From: Methylobacterium sp. J-070
Lineage (GTDB): Bacteria; Pseudomonadota; Alphaproteobacteria; Rhizobiales; Beijerinckiaceae
DNA length: 64,000 nucleotides
NCBI RefSeq assembly: GCF_022829385.1
Contig: NZ_JAKSXX010000073.1
Location: forward strand, 1 to 64,000
Direction: 5' to 3'
How positions within the stretch are numbered: position 1 is the first letter of the stretch; each line of letters opens with the position of its first letter. Of the stretch, positions 16,366 to 27,273 are shown one piece after another. The position numbers and the translations under genes were made by a program. The notes beneath the pieces are model-generated. The model did not search any database and was not told where the DNA came from. It worked only from the letters and a program-made list of their open reading frames with translations.

Positions 16366-17442
16366 ATGTCAGAGAACCGGATCGTGCGGGCCGCCGCCGT
16401 CCAGATCGCGCCGGATCTCGACCGGCCGGAGGGGACGCTGGAGCGGGTGCTCAATGCCATCGACGAGGCCGCCGCCAAGGGCGCGCGCTTCATGGTCTTC
16501 CCCGAGACCTTCGTGCCCTACTATCCCTACTTCTCCTTCGTGCTGCCGCCGGCGATGCAGGGCGCCGAGCACCTGCGGCTCTACGAGCGCGCGGTGGCCG
16601 TGCCGGGACCGGTGACGCAGGCCGTCTCGGCCGCCGCGCGCCGCCACGGCGCCGTGATCGTGCTGGGGGTGAACGAGCGCGACCACGGCTCGCTCTACAA
16701 CGCGCAGCTGATCTTCGATGCCGACGGCAGCCTGAAGCTCAAGCGCCGCAAGATCACCCCGACCTACCACGAGCGCATGATCTGGGGTCAGGGCGACGGC
16801 GCCGGCCTCGCCGTGGTCGAGACGGCGGTCGGCCGCGTCGGGGCGCTGGCCTGCTGGGAGCACTACAACCCGCTCGCCCGCTACGCCCTCATGGCGCGCC
16901 ACGAGGAGATCCACGCGGCGCAGTTCCCGGGCTCGCTGGTCGGCCAGATCTTCGCCGACCAGATGGAGGTGACGATCCGCCACCACGCCCTTGAGGCGGC
17001 CTGCTTCGTGGTCAACGCCACCGGCTGGCTCACCGATGCGCAGGTGGCGCAGGTCTGCCCGGACGAGCGCCTGCGCGGCGCCTGCCGCGGCGGCAACTGC
17101 ACCGCCATCGTCTCGCCCGAGGGCAGGCACCTCGCCGAGCCGCTGGGCGCCGGCGAGGGCCTCCTGATCGCCGACATGGACCTCGCGCTCGTGACCAAGC
17201 GCAAGCGGATGATGGACTCGGTCGGCCACTACGCGCGCCCCGAACTCCTCAGCCTGCTCCACGACGACCGTCCGGCCCCGTTCGTGCACCAGCCGATCCG
17301 TTCCCAGACCGATTTCCGGAGCCTCGACCATGAGCAGTTCTCCGCGTCCGACGAGCCTTCCCTCGGGTCCGCCGGTCGGGGCGGCCCTGGTGGGGATGCC
17401 GACGGAGCGCCTGATCAACGCGTTGCAGTCCTACGGCGTTAG
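16366..17442 (+). CDS. Nitrilase of the Nit6803/Nit1C type
   Basis: A 358-residue carbon-nitrogen hydrolase that would convert nitriles to carboxylate and ammonia. The catalytic triad is visible: E47 in FPETF, K129 in [16 protein letters not shown], and C163 in [11 protein letters not shown]. Nit6803-type enzymes show the same neighbourhood. Nit1C clusters have been tied to growth on cyanide as nitrogen source, with the nitrilase essential. The C-terminal about 35 residues are Gly/Asp-rich and overlap the next gene by 113 bp in another frame. This suggests a small indel that moved the stop codon; the core enzyme looks intact. Confidence 0.92.
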   Translation: MSENRIVRAAAVQIAPDLDRPEGTLERVLNAIDEAAAKGARFMVFPETFVPYYPYFSFVLPPAMQGAEHLRLYERAVAVPGPVTQAVSAAARRHGAVIVLGVNERDHGSLYNAQLIFDADGSLKLKRRKITPTYHERMIWGQGDGAGLAVVETAVGRVGALACWEHYNPLARYALMARHEEIHAAQFPGSLVGQIFADQMEVTIRHHALEAACFVVNATGWLTDAQVAQVCPDERLRGACRGGNCTAIVSPEGRHLAEPLGAGEGLLIADMDLALVTKRKRMMDSVGHYARPELLSLLHDDRPAPFVHQPIRSQTDFRSLDHEQFSASDEPSLGSAGRGGPGGDADGAPDQRVAVLRR

Positions 17443-18499
17443 GCTTGCCGACAGCCGCGCCGGGGCGCCGAGCCGCCGCGGCGGGGCGGGCCCCTCCGAC
17501 CACAAGGCCATGACCATCGCGGGCCGCACCGTGATGGTGCCGGTCCACACCGAGGCCGCCTTCGATTCCCCCTTCCTGGTTCGCCGCCCGGACGCCAACG
17601 GGGTCTCGGTGATCGAGCATGACGGCGCGGTGATCGGTCGGGCGACCTTCCCGGGCAAGCCGCGCTTCTACGCGCTCTCGACCTTCGACGGCGTGCCCTA
17701 TTCGAAGATCGCCGTGCTGCACGGGCAGGACGTGCTCGCCACCACCGTCCTCCAGACCTGCATCCGCTACGCGAGCCGCACCAAGACCTGCCAGTTCTGC
17801 TCCATCGGCCAGTCGCTCGCCGCCGGTCGCACCGTCGCGCACAAGACGCCGGAGCAACTCGCCGAGGTCGCCCGGGCGGCCGTGCTCCTCGACGGCGTCA
17901 AGCACATGGTCATGACGACGGGCACCCCGAACGCCACCGACCGGGGCGCCGCAATCCTGTGCGAGAGCGCCTTCGCGGTCAAAGCCGCGGTCGACCTGCC
18001 GATCCAGGCGCAGTGCGAGCCGCCGGAGGACGACCGCTGGTTCGAGCGGATGAAGGCGTCGGGCATCGATGCCCTCGGCATGCACCTGGAGACCGTCACG
18101 CCCGAGGTCCGGGCCCGGATCATGCCCGGCAAGGCGAGCGTGCCGCTGGAGCGCTACTATGCGGCCTTCGAGGCCGCCGTACCGGTCTTCGGCCGGGGCC
18201 AGGTCTCGACCTACATCCTGGCCGGCCTCGGCGACGCGCCGGCGGCGATCCTGGCGATGGCCGGGCGCCTGATCGGGATGGGCGTCTATCCCTTCGTGGT
18301 GCCGTTCGTGCCGATCTCCGGCACTCCGCTGGAGAGCCATCCGGCGCCGAGCCCCGACTTCATGCACGCCATCCTCAAACCCCTCGCGGACATGCTGGTC
18401 GGCGCGAACCTGCGCGCGACGGACATCAAGGCGGGCTGCGGTCGCTGCGGCGCCTGCTCGGCGCTCTCCACCTACGAGCGCGCGGGGGCGGCCTCATGA
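17330..18499 (+). CDS. Radical SAM protein, MSMEG_0568 family (Nit1C cluster)
   Basis: A 389-residue radical SAM enzyme. The cluster-binding cysteines are C144, C154 and C157 in the family's C-x9-C-x2-C arrangement ([17 protein letters not shown]), not the usual CxxxCxxC. A second cysteine group, CGRCGAC, lies near the C-terminus and may hold another cluster. The N-terminal [12 protein letters not shown] motif is typical of the family. Its substrate is unknown. The start has GGAG 8 nt upstream and lies well inside the nitrilase frame; a later start at 17396 would shorten the overlap. The stop overlaps the acetyltransferase start. Confidence 0.9.
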   Translation: MSSSPRPTSLPSGPPVGAALVGMPTERLINALQSYGVRLADSRAGAPSRRGGAGPSDHKAMTIAGRTVMVPVHTEAAFDSPFLVRRPDANGVSVIEHDGAVIGRATFPGKPRFYALSTFDGVPYSKIAVLHGQDVLATTVLQTCIRYASRTKTCQFCSIGQSLAAGRTVAHKTPEQLAEVARAAVLLDGVKHMVMTTGTPNATDRGAAILCESAFAVKAAVDLPIQAQCEPPEDDRWFERMKASGIDALGMHLETVTPEVRARIMPGKASVPLERYYAAFEAAVPVFGRGQVSTYILAGLGDAPAAILAMAGRLIGMGVYPFVVPFVPISGTPLESHPAPSPDFMHAILKPLADMLVGANLRATDIKAGCGRCGACSALSTYERAGAAS

Positions 18500-19041
18500 T
18501 CCTGGAACCCGTGCCGCCGTACCGGCCGAGCCACTTCCGCATCAAGTTCGCCACGAGCCCGTGGGAGCGGACCGCCTGCGCGGCCCTGCGCCGCCAGGTC
18601 TTCTGCACGGAGCAGCGCATCTTCGCCGATGACGACCGGGACGCCGTCGACGCGCACGCCATCCCGATCTGCGCCCTCTCGACCCTCGGCGGCGAGGCCG
18701 ACGCCGTGGTCGGCACCGTGCGCATCCACGAAGAGCAGGAGCGTCCCGGCGCGTGGTGGGGCTCGCGCTTGGCCGTCGCCGGACCGTTCCGCGGCACCGC
18801 CGCACTGGGAGCCGGGCTCATCCAGGTCGCGGTCGCCTCGGCCCACGCGCGGGGCTGCACCCGGTTCCTCGCCCATGTGCAGGACCGGAACGTCGCGCTG
18901 TTCCAGGCCCTGCACTGGACGCGCCTCGACGCGGTCGACCTGCACGGGCGGCCGCATCACCTGATGCAGGCGGACCTCGCGGCCTACCCGCCGATGCACG
19001 ATCCCGAGCACGGGCTCGTCACGTTCCGCAGGGCCGCGTGA
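18496..19041 (+). CDS. GNAT acetyltransferase, MSMEG_0567/Sll0786 family (Nit1C cluster)
   Basis: A 181-residue GNAT-fold N-acetyltransferase. The acetyl-CoA region is around residues 90-115 (RLAVAGPFRGTAALGAGLIQVAVASA), followed by RFLAHVQDRNVALFQALHW. The N-terminus shows the family's WERTACAALRRQVFCTEQRIF. The acceptor is unknown. It overlaps the radical SAM gene by 4 bp and the AIR-synthase-like gene by 1 bp, so translation is coupled through the operon. Confidence 0.9.
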   Translation: MILEPVPPYRPSHFRIKFATSPWERTACAALRRQVFCTEQRIFADDDRDAVDAHAIPICALSTLGGEADAVVGTVRIHEEQERPGAWWGSRLAVAGPFRGTAALGAGLIQVAVASAHARGCTRFLAHVQDRNVALFQALHWTRLDAVDLHGRPHHLMQADLAAYPPMHDPEHGLVTFRRAA

Positions 19042-20036
19042 TGAATGCGGGCCTCGACCTCCAGGCCCTGGCCGGCCAGATCCGTGACGCGCGCGGCGTC
19101 GCGCACAAGCGCGACATCGATGCCGTGGTCGAGCGCCTCGGACTGAGCAGCCGGCGCGCCGCGGTGCCGGTCGGCGACGATTGTGCCGCCCTGCCGGATG
19201 GCGACGGCCACCTGCTGTTCGCCATCGAGGGCTTCCTCGACAGCTTCGTCGCGGCCGACCCGTATTTCGCCGGCTATTGCGGGATCATGGTCAATCTCAG
19301 CGACATCGCCGCCATGGGCGGGCGGGCGCTCGCCGTGGTCGACGCCCTGTGGAGCCGGGATGCCGCGGCGGCAGACCCGATCCTGGCCGGCCTCTCCGAC
19401 GCTGCGGCGCTCTACGGCGTCCCGATCGTCGGCGGTCACACCAATACCCGGGCCGATGCGGGCAACCTCGCGGTCGCCGTGCTCGGCCGGGCCGGCCCGC
19501 GCCTGCTCACGAGCTTCGACGCGGCGCCCGGCGACGACCTCGTCGCAGCAATCGACCTCCGCGGACGCTTCCGCGATCCGTACCCGTACTGGGACGCCTC
19601 CACCGGCGCGCCGGGCGAGCGCCTGCGCGGTGACCTCGCGCTGCTGCCGGGCCTCGCGGAGGACGGTCTGGCCTGCGCCGCCAAGGACATCAGCATGGCG
19701 GGCGTCGTCGGCACGGCGCTGATGCTGCTGGAATGCTCCAACGTCGGCGGTGTGATCGACCTCGACGCGATCCCGCGGCCGGCCGACGTGCCCCTCGCCC
19801 GCTGGCTCACCGCCTTCCCGAGCTTCGGCTACCTGCTGAGCGTGCCCCCGGATCGCACCCGAGCCGTCCGCGCGCGGTTCGCCGAACGGGACATCGCGGT
19901 CGCCACCGTGGGTAAGCTCGACGCGAGCCGGGTCGCCCGGGTGCGCGATGCCGCCGGGGACGAGGCCGTCGTCTGGGACTTCACGGTCGGCCCGCTGATC
20001 GGCTGTGGCCGGGACGGAATCGGTGCCGTCCCATGA
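19041..20036 (+). CDS. AIR-synthase-related protein, Sll0787 family (Nit1C cluster)
   Basis: A 331-residue protein related to PurM/ThiL/SelD-type ATP-binding enzymes. Visible features are VPVGDDCAALPDGDGHLLFA (a nucleotide and Mg2+ site), NLSDIAAMGGRALAVV and GVPIVGGHTNTRA, then an AIRS C-terminal domain (AKDISMAGVVGTALMLLECSNVGG). It probably uses ATP to activate a small substrate, but the reaction is unknown. Members occur almost only in Nit1C operons. Confidence 0.9.
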   Translation: MNAGLDLQALAGQIRDARGVAHKRDIDAVVERLGLSSRRAAVPVGDDCAALPDGDGHLLFAIEGFLDSFVAADPYFAGYCGIMVNLSDIAAMGGRALAVVDALWSRDAAAADPILAGLSDAAALYGVPIVGGHTNTRADAGNLAVAVLGRAGPRLLTSFDAAPGDDLVAAIDLRGRFRDPYPYWDASTGAPGERLRGDLALLPGLAEDGLACAAKDISMAGVVGTALMLLECSNVGGVIDLDAIPRPADVPLARWLTAFPSFGYLLSVPPDRTRAVRARFAERDIAVATVGKLDASRVARVRDAAGDEAVVWDFTVGPLIGCGRDGIGAVP

Positions 20037-21208
20037 CGGCCCTGCGCATCGCCATCCTGACCCACTCCACGAACCCGCGCGGCGGCGTCGCCCATTGCCT
20101 CGCGCTGGCCGAGGCCCTGTGCGCCCTCGGGCATGAGGCGGTGGTCCACGCCTCCGATCCGTCCGGGCGCGGCTTCTATCGGGCCGCCGCCTGCCCGACG
20201 GTGTCGGTGGCAGCAGAGCCGGTCGCCGGCACGACGGTCGACCTCGTGCGGGCGCGCATCGACGATTACCTGCGCCACTTCGCGTCGCCCGCCGCCCGTG
20301 ACTTCGACGTCTTTCACGCCCATTGCGGCATCGGCGGCAATGCCCTCGCGACGCTCAAGCATCGCCGCCTGATCCCCGGCTTCGTGCGCACCGTCCACCA
20401 CGTCGATCGCTTCTCCGACCCGGTGCTCGCGGACTGGCAGGATCGCTCCATCCGCGAGGCCACGCGCCTCCTCTCTGTCAGCCGCGCCTGGGCCGACCGG
20501 ATCGCGGACGATCTCGGTACGGCGGTCGGCGTCGTCGGCAACGGCGTGGACCTGTCGATCTACCGGGAGGCGCCGACCGAAGCCGACGCGATCGTGCGGG
20601 CGCGCTGGGGCATCGGGGGCGGACCGGTCGTCCTGAGCGTCGGCGGATTCGAGGAGCGCAAGAACACGGCCGGGATCATCGAGGCCTTCGCGCTCCTGCG
20701 TCGACGCCACCGCCACGCGCAACTCGTGATCGTGGGCGGCGCATCGCTCCTCGATCACGCATCGTATCGCGCCCGCTGCCACGCCGCGCTGAGCGCACAC
20801 GGGCTCGCGGTCGGGCGCGGCGCGGCGGTTATCGAGACCGGACCGGTCTCGCAGGCGGAGATGCCGGCCTTCTATCGGATGGCGGACGGTCTCGCCTTTC
20901 CCTCCTGGACGGAGGGCTTCGGGCTCTGCGTGCTGGAGGCGATGGCCTGCGGCACCCCGGCGATCGTCTCCCGCCGGCCGCCCTTCACCGAGTACCTCCG
21001 GAGCGACGATGCCCTCTTCGTCGATCCTGGCGATCCCCGGGACATCGCCGACGCCATGACGGCCGCCCTGGCACCGACGACGCGCGCGGCCCTGCGGGCG
21101 GCCGGTTCGACCCGGGCCGCCGCGCATTCCTGGCGCGCCTGCGCCGGGCGTCACCTCGATACCTACGCGGCCTGCGCCCGCGTCGAACGGGAGCCGATCC
21201 ATGCCTGA
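20033..21208 (+). CDS. Glycosyltransferase family 4, MSMEG_0565 type (Nit1C cluster)
   Basis: A 391-residue GT-B glycosyltransferase. The N-terminal domain starts RIAILTHSTNPRGGVAHCLALAEALCALGHEAVVHA. The C-terminal GT4 donor-binding domain shows VVLSVGGFEERKNTAGIIEAF and the E-x7-E motif in FPSWTEGFGLCVLEAMACGTPAIVS. The start overlaps the previous stop by 4 bp, and the stop overlaps the next start by 8 bp. A sugar transferase in this pathway implies a glycosylated product or intermediate, but neither donor nor acceptor is known. Confidence 0.9.
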   Translation: MTALRIAILTHSTNPRGGVAHCLALAEALCALGHEAVVHASDPSGRGFYRAAACPTVSVAAEPVAGTTVDLVRARIDDYLRHFASPAARDFDVFHAHCGIGGNALATLKHRRLIPGFVRTVHHVDRFSDPVLADWQDRSIREATRLLSVSRAWADRIADDLGTAVGVVGNGVDLSIYREAPTEADAIVRARWGIGGGPVVLSVGGFEERKNTAGIIEAFALLRRRHRHAQLVIVGGASLLDHASYRARCHAALSAHGLAVGRGAAVIETGPVSQAEMPAFYRMADGLAFPSWTEGFGLCVLEAMACGTPAIVSRRPPFTEYLRSDDALFVDPGDPRDIADAMTAALAPTTRAALRAAGSTRAAAHSWRACAGRHLDTYAACARVEREPIHA

Positions 21209-21482
21209 GATGCACTTCCACATCCGCTGGCCCGATGGCCGTCGCGAGGCCTGCTACTCGCCCTCCCTCGTCGTGAAGGATTTCCTCGCTGTCGGCGAGA
21301 GCTACGCCCTCGACGACTTCGTCGACAAGACCCGCACGGCCCTCAACATCGCGAGCGAGCGGGTGCGCGAGAAGTACGGCTTCGCGTGCTCGTCGGCGAT
21401 GGCCCAGCTCGCCCGGATCGAGACCGCGGCGAAGCGGCAGGCCCCGGGCGGCCTCGTCACGGTCGAGACCTTCGAGACCTGA
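21201..21482 (+). CDS. MSMEG_0570-family protein (Nit1C cluster)
   Basis: A 93-residue soluble protein that begins MPEMHFHIRWPDGRREACYSPSLVVKDF, the pattern of the MSMEG_0570 nitrogen-starvation family. Two cysteines are present (in EACYSP and FACSSA). Its role is unknown; it could act as a small partner or carrier for an operon enzyme. Confidence 0.88.
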   Translation: MPEMHFHIRWPDGRREACYSPSLVVKDFLAVGESYALDDFVDKTRTALNIASERVREKYGFACSSAMAQLARIETAAKRQAPGGLVTVETFET

Positions 21483-21521
21483 ACCCGGCGCCTCCCCTCG
21501 GACCCTCGCGGAGCCAGAGCC

Positions 21522-22790
21522 ATGACATCCACGCCCCGTCACGTCCCCGTCGCCATCGTCGGCGGTGGCCAGGCCGGCCTCTCGGTGAGCTATCACCTGA
21601 GGCAGCGCGGGATCGACCATCTCGTCTTCGAGAAGCAGACCGCCGCTCACACGTGGTCGAGTCAGCGGTGGGACACGTTCTGCCTGGTCACGCCGAACTG
21701 GCAGTGTGACCTGCCGGGGCACCCCTACGACGGGCCGGATCCCGACGGGTTCATGAGGAAGGACGAGATCGTCGCCTACCTGAAGGGCTTCGTGGCTCGG
21801 GTGAACCCGCCGATCCGCGAGGGTGTCGCGGTCACACGCGTCGCACGAGCCGACGACGGTCTCTTCTCGGTTCGCACCTCGGACGGGGACTACACGGCCA
21901 ACGAGGTCGTGGTCGCCTCGGGCGGCTATCATACCCCGATCATCCCGCGCATGGCCGAGAAGCTGCCGGGCTCGGTCGTGCAGATCCACTCGAACCAGTA
22001 TCGCAACCCGGCGCAATTGCCGGAGGGCGAGGTTCTGGTGGTCGGCTCGGGTCAGTCCGGCGCGCAGATCGCCGAGGACCTGCATCTCGCCGGCCGCTTG
22101 GTCCATCTCGCGGTGGGCGATGCGCCGCGCTGCGCCCGGTTCTACCGCGGCCGCGACGTCGTCACGTGGCTCGCCGACATGGGCTACTACGAGATGACCG
22201 TCGACAATCACCCGCTGCGCGACGGCGTCCGCGACAACACCAACCACTACGTGACCGGCCGCGACGGCGGGCGGGACATCGACCTGCGCCGCTTCGCCAC
22301 GGAAGGCATGAAGCTCTACGGCGTGCTGGAAGACTATGACGACGGGGTTCTGCGCTTCCGCGACAACCTCAAGCGCTCCCTCGACGGGGCCGACCGGACG
22401 TACAACGGCATCAACGCTGCCATCGACACGTACATCACCGAGACCAACATCGACGCTCCGGTGCAGGAGCCCTATACCCCCGTCTGGGAGCCGGGCGAGC
22501 CCGTCACCGGCCTCGCCCTGGCGGGCTCGGGCATCACCGCGATCATCTGGTGCATCGGCTTCACGCCGGATTTCCGGTGGCTCGACGCGTCCGTGTTCAA
22601 CGGTGCCGGGAGCCCCAAGCACAAGCGCGGCGTGACGCAGGAGGACGGCGTCTACTTCATCGGCCTGCCCTGGCTGAACACCTGGGGTTCGGGCCGCTTC
22701 GGTGCGGTCGGCCGCGATGCCGAGTTCGTCGCGCAGGTCATTCAGCAGCGCCTGAGCGCCGAGCGGTTCGCCCTGAAGTTCGCCGGGTAG
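21522..22790 (+). CDS. MSMEG_0569-family flavin-dependent oxidoreductase (Nit1C cluster)
   Basis: A 422-residue FAD-dependent monooxygenase-like protein. The FAD-binding GxGxxG appears as AIVGGGQAGLSVSYHLRQRG at about residues 10-30. An NAD(P)-binding motif, VLVVGSGQSGAQIAEDL, lies at about 171-187. The WSSQRWDTFCLVTPNW segment is family-typical. A Baeyer-Villiger or N-hydroxylating type reaction is plausible; oxidation of the nitrile-derived substrate is an inference. It is the last gene of the operon, and a short GC-rich hairpin follows. Confidence 0.9.
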   Translation: MTSTPRHVPVAIVGGGQAGLSVSYHLRQRGIDHLVFEKQTAAHTWSSQRWDTFCLVTPNWQCDLPGHPYDGPDPDGFMRKDEIVAYLKGFVARVNPPIREGVAVTRVARADDGLFSVRTSDGDYTANEVVVASGGYHTPIIPRMAEKLPGSVVQIHSNQYRNPAQLPEGEVLVVGSGQSGAQIAEDLHLAGRLVHLAVGDAPRCARFYRGRDVVTWLADMGYYEMTVDNHPLRDGVRDNTNHYVTGRDGGRDIDLRRFATEGMKLYGVLEDYDDGVLRFRDNLKRSLDGADRTYNGINAAIDTYITETNIDAPVQEPYTPVWEPGEPVTGLALAGSGITAIIWCIGFTPDFRWLDASVFNGAGSPKHKRGVTQEDGVYFIGLPWLNTWGSGRFGAVGRDAEFVAQVIQQRLSAERFALKFAG

Positions 22791-22794
22791 GCCG

Positions 22795-22811
22795 GCCGCC
22801 TCCGAGGCGGC
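22795..22811 (+). terminator. Hairpin at end of the Nit1C operon
   Basis: GCCGCC-TCCGA-GGCGGC, a 6-bp stem 4 bp after the last operon stop codon. There is no T-run, so it is only a candidate. Confidence 0.35.
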
Positions 22812-23147
22812 GCTCGAGGCGTCCGCCGGCCCGGCACCGATGGCGGCCTCGCCCCCTGTTCGAGGCCGCCTCGCCGTCGCCTCTCCCGGGCGGGTGGGGA
22901 GCGGGCCGTCGCGGTTCCTCGGCCGCCACGGCATCATCCGTGAAAGGCGGCTCCGTGCGCGTCTTCCTCTCCGAGACCGCAGCCGCCACCAGCATGGCGG
23001 CGCTACGCGGCCGGGCTGCGCGCGCTCAGCCTCGACGGCGCGGCCCAGTCTGGTGGCTCAGGGTCAGCGTTCGTCTCCGGGAACATCGGCCTCCGAGGTT
23101 CGCCCAAGTCAGCGGTCGGCAGAGGCAACTAACAATCGCCCGTCGGT
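22812..23147. other. Gene-free region before the stress island
   Basis: GC-rich DNA with no credible gene or repeat. It separates the Nit1C operon from the stress island, whose first regulatory palindrome begins at 23148. Confidence 0.4.
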
Positions 23148-23161
23148 CTGACGCGGATCAA
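23148..23161 (+). promoter_or_regulatory. Crp/Fnr-type box, CTGACGCGGATCAA
   Basis: A CTGA-N6-TCAA palindrome with one end mismatch. Its centre is about 117 bp before the PRC-barrel gene start, and it may drive that gene and groES-groEL. It is one of ten such sites in the island. Confidence 0.6.
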
Positions 23162-23271
23162 TGTGCAACGTCCATCGTGGGGGCAAAACTTCGTTCGCGG
23201 AGGCTGACGGCGGCAATGGCCACTGTTTCGGTCGAGCGCCATGTCCAACCCCGTTTTCATGGAGTGCTCTT

Positions 23272-23778
23272 ATGGACCTCTATCGCCACGTTCGACCGGA
23301 CGCAGCTTGGCGGGAAACCGTGGCGCGCAACGTTCGGCACCAGACGTCTCGACCTCGGCGTTCGGGTCAAGCTCCCTGGGCGCGCCTCCACGTCATCGCG
23401 TTGCTCGTGGCGGGTTCCGTGTTTGCGGGTGGTATCGCGACGGTCGGGGTTGCCGTGCCGGCCTTCTCCCAGGTGGTCCGCCTCCTGAGCGTAGACGTGA
23501 AAGAAGTCGCAAAGGGCTGGCGCACGACGAAATTGCACGGCAGCACCGTCGTCAACGACAAGGATGAGAAAATCGGCAGCATCGACGACATCATTATCGG
23601 GAAGGAAAAGGTTTTATTCGCCGTCATACAGGTGGGAGGATTCCTCGGTCTGGGCGGTCACCTGATCGCAACCCCCTTCGATCAGCTGAAACTGGATGAC
23701 GAAAAAGGAAAGATCGTCCTGCCTGGCGCCAGCAAGGAAGAGCTGAAGAAATTGCCGGAGTTTCGTTATCTGATCTGA
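23272..23778 (+). CDS. Membrane-anchored PRC-barrel protein
   Basis: A 168-residue protein. A hydrophobic segment at about residues 39-61 probably anchors it or acts as a signal sequence. A PRC-barrel domain occupies about 80-165 (TVVNDKDEKIGSIDDIIIGKEKVLFAVIQVGGFLG...ATPFDQLK). PRC-barrel proteins often bind other proteins or RNA at surfaces. The coding DNA is less GC-rich than its neighbours near the 3' end. A Crp/Fnr-type box lies upstream and groES lies 203 bp downstream on the same strand. An upstream in-frame ATG at 23161 is less likely because it begins inside the box. Confidence 0.75.
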   Translation: MDLYRHVRPDAAWRETVARNVRHQTSRPRRSGQAPWARLHVIALLVAGSVFAGGIATVGVAVPAFSQVVRLLSVDVKEVAKGWRTTKLHGSTVVNDKDEKIGSIDDIIIGKEKVLFAVIQVGGFLGLGGHLIATPFDQLKLDDEKGKIVLPGASKEELKKLPEFRYLI

Positions 23779-23981
23779 CGGGGCGCGGCGCGAACGCTTG
23801 GGCCACGACCGGCCCGTGACGCCGGCTCGCCTCGACACGGAGACGGCGGGCGGGGACAGGCTGAACCGCATCTCGATTGCGGCCCGGGCACGCCGAGCCC
23901 TCGCGGCATGCCGGGCTGTGCCCGGTCGGACGTCACCGCAACGCAGCCACCAGCCGAACCGGCGCATTGAGGAGGCTTACG

Positions 23982-24272
23982 ATGAAATTCCGTCCGCTGC
24001 ACGACCGGGTCGTCCTCAGGCGCATCAGTGCCGAGGAGAAGACCAAGGGCGGCATCATCATCCCCGATACCGCGCAGGAAAAGCCCCAGGAGGGGGAAGT
24101 CGTCGCCGTCGGCCCGGGCGTACGCGACGACAAGGGAAACCTGATGGTCCTCGGGGTCAAGGCCGGCGACCGCGTGATCTTCGGGAAGTGGTCAGGCACC
24201 GAAATAGTCGTTGATGGTGAGGATGTGTTGATTATGAAAGAGTCCGATATCATGGGCGTCATAGAGAATTAG
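23982..24272 (+). CDS. groES: Co-chaperonin GroES
   Basis: A 96-residue co-chaperonin that caps GroEL. It begins [15 protein letters not shown] and carries the mobile loop [23 protein letters not shown], which contacts GroEL. A GGAGGC Shine-Dalgarno precedes the start. The last third of the gene is AT-richer than the surroundings. No CIRCE element (TTAGCACTC-N9-GAGTGCTAA) is visible upstream, so this copy is probably not under HrcA control. groEL follows after 52 bp. Confidence 0.97.
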   Translation: MKFRPLHDRVVLRRISAEEKTKGGIIIPDTAQEKPQEGEVVAVGPGVRDDKGNLMVLGVKAGDRVIFGKWSGTEIVVDGEDVLIMKESDIMGVIEN

Positions 24273-24300
24273 ATTGAGCGCTCTGCGCAACCAAGATTGA

Positions 24301-25971
<1,671 letters not shown>

Positions 25972-26162
25972 GGCAGCCGTATCGCAAAGCTCCCAATAAT
26001 CCTGCCGCTGCTCGCGTGCCCTCGCCGGGGCAGTGCGAGTAAAACACAGATTCCGCTTTGGGTTATGGGCTTCGCGACACGGATGTCCTTGGCGACGTCA
26101 GAGCGCGGCGGATCCGCGAGCCGCGGAAGCGCCGGACCACCGCGACAGACAATGGACAGGGC

Positions 26163-26885
26163 ATGCTCCAGCATCGGTCCGAGCTTCCCAACGATGCTCC
26201 GTTCGCGCTCATCGACGAGGCACCATCGCCAACACGGATCGAAGCGTTCAGCGATGGAGTCTTCGCGATCATCATCACGCTCCTGGTCCTGGACATCCGA
26301 GTGCCGCGGGAGGCTGATCTGCACGGGGAGGAACTGACGGCGGCGCTGCTGCGCCAGTGGCCCGTCTATGCCGCCTACGTTCTCAGCTTCCTGCAGGTCG
26401 GCGTGGTGTGGGCGAACCATCACACCATGTTCCATCATCTGCGCCACAGCGACCATGTGCTGCTGTTCACGAACCTGATCTTGCTTCTCTGCGTCGCCAT
26501 TCTTCCGTTCACGACGGCACTCATGGCGGAATATGCGCGCTCCGACACGAACGACCTTCGCATCGCGGCGCTGCTTTACAGCGCCGCACTCTGCCTGGCG
26601 GGGATGACGTTCAGCTTCATGTGGCAGCATGCCCAGCGCGCCCGGCTGGTGAAATTGAACATGAACGCAAATCGTCTCTATGCGCTGACATGGCACTGGC
26701 GGCTCGTGCCGCTCCTGTACGGCCTGGCCTTTTTCCTAGCCCTGGTGACCCCCTACCTCAGCATCGGCATCTATATCCTGTTGCTGATCTACTACGCCCT
26801 GCCCGGCCCTATCGTGGTGCGCTGGACAACCGGGCAGCGGGAGGCCTGGGTCGCAGGCCATGCTTCGGGGGATCAACGGTGTTGA
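26163..26885 (+). CDS. TMEM175-family (DUF1211) membrane protein, putative potassium channel
   Basis: A 240-residue membrane protein of the bacterial TMEM175 family. The signature RIEAFSDGVFAIIITLLVLDI on the first helix matches the R-x3-FSD motif. About six helices follow, with FLQVGVVWANHHTMFHHLR on helix 3. Bacterial TMEM175 homologues form K+-permeable tetramers. The ATG used has GGACAGGG upstream; longer starts back to 26058 are open but unlike the family. It follows groEL by 191 bp on the same strand. Confidence 0.85.
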   Translation: MLQHRSELPNDAPFALIDEAPSPTRIEAFSDGVFAIIITLLVLDIRVPREADLHGEELTAALLRQWPVYAAYVLSFLQVGVVWANHHTMFHHLRHSDHVLLFTNLILLLCVAILPFTTALMAEYARSDTNDLRIAALLYSAALCLAGMTFSFMWQHAQRARLVKLNMNANRLYALTWHWRLVPLLYGLAFFLALVTPYLSIGIYILLLIYYALPGPIVVRWTTGQREAWVAGHASGDQRC

Positions 26886-27187
26886 ACCCATAGCCAGACA
26901 CGCGGCCAGGAACCCCGGTCGGCTCGAGGTCGTGCCGACCTCCCGCGCGGGGTGCCGCCTCCGCGAGGTTGCCATAGATGGGCTTGGCGCGCGCGGCGGA
27001 TCAATACACTTGTTCCGGCACTCCCTTGAAGGAACTGCCTGAGCGGCCGCACTGAATGACCGACCCGAGGTAGGACTGCATCTGGAGTGCGCCCGAAGCG
27101 GCGGGACAGCGCGTCCAGGCTTCACGGCGTCCTGTCCGGTGTGCTGGTGTGCCCCGCCTGGCTGCCACCGCATCGGCGCGTCGCGCA
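26886..27187. other. Gene-free region before stress-protein gene
   Basis: About 300 bp without a convincing gene. Short open frames exist on both strands, but none has family-like sequence or a ribosome-binding site. Confidence 0.35.
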
Positions 27188-27201
27188 CTGACGCGCGTCA
27201 A
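27188..27201 (+). promoter_or_regulatory. Crp/Fnr-type box, CTGACGCGCGTCAA
   Basis: A near-perfect CTGA-N6-TCAA palindrome. A class II promoter centred here would start transcription near 27236, 38 bp before the ATG at 27274. Confidence 0.65.
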
Positions 27202-27273
27202 TGCGTGTGCACCGCAGGACGTCATTCTCGACCGGACAGGATTTTCTCACCGCTGCCTCGGGAGGGTGTTCCG

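Noticed and set aside
26860..27042. A 60-codon plus-strand frame after the TMEM175-like gene
   Set aside because: No ribosome-binding site, motif or family-like composition; probably chance.
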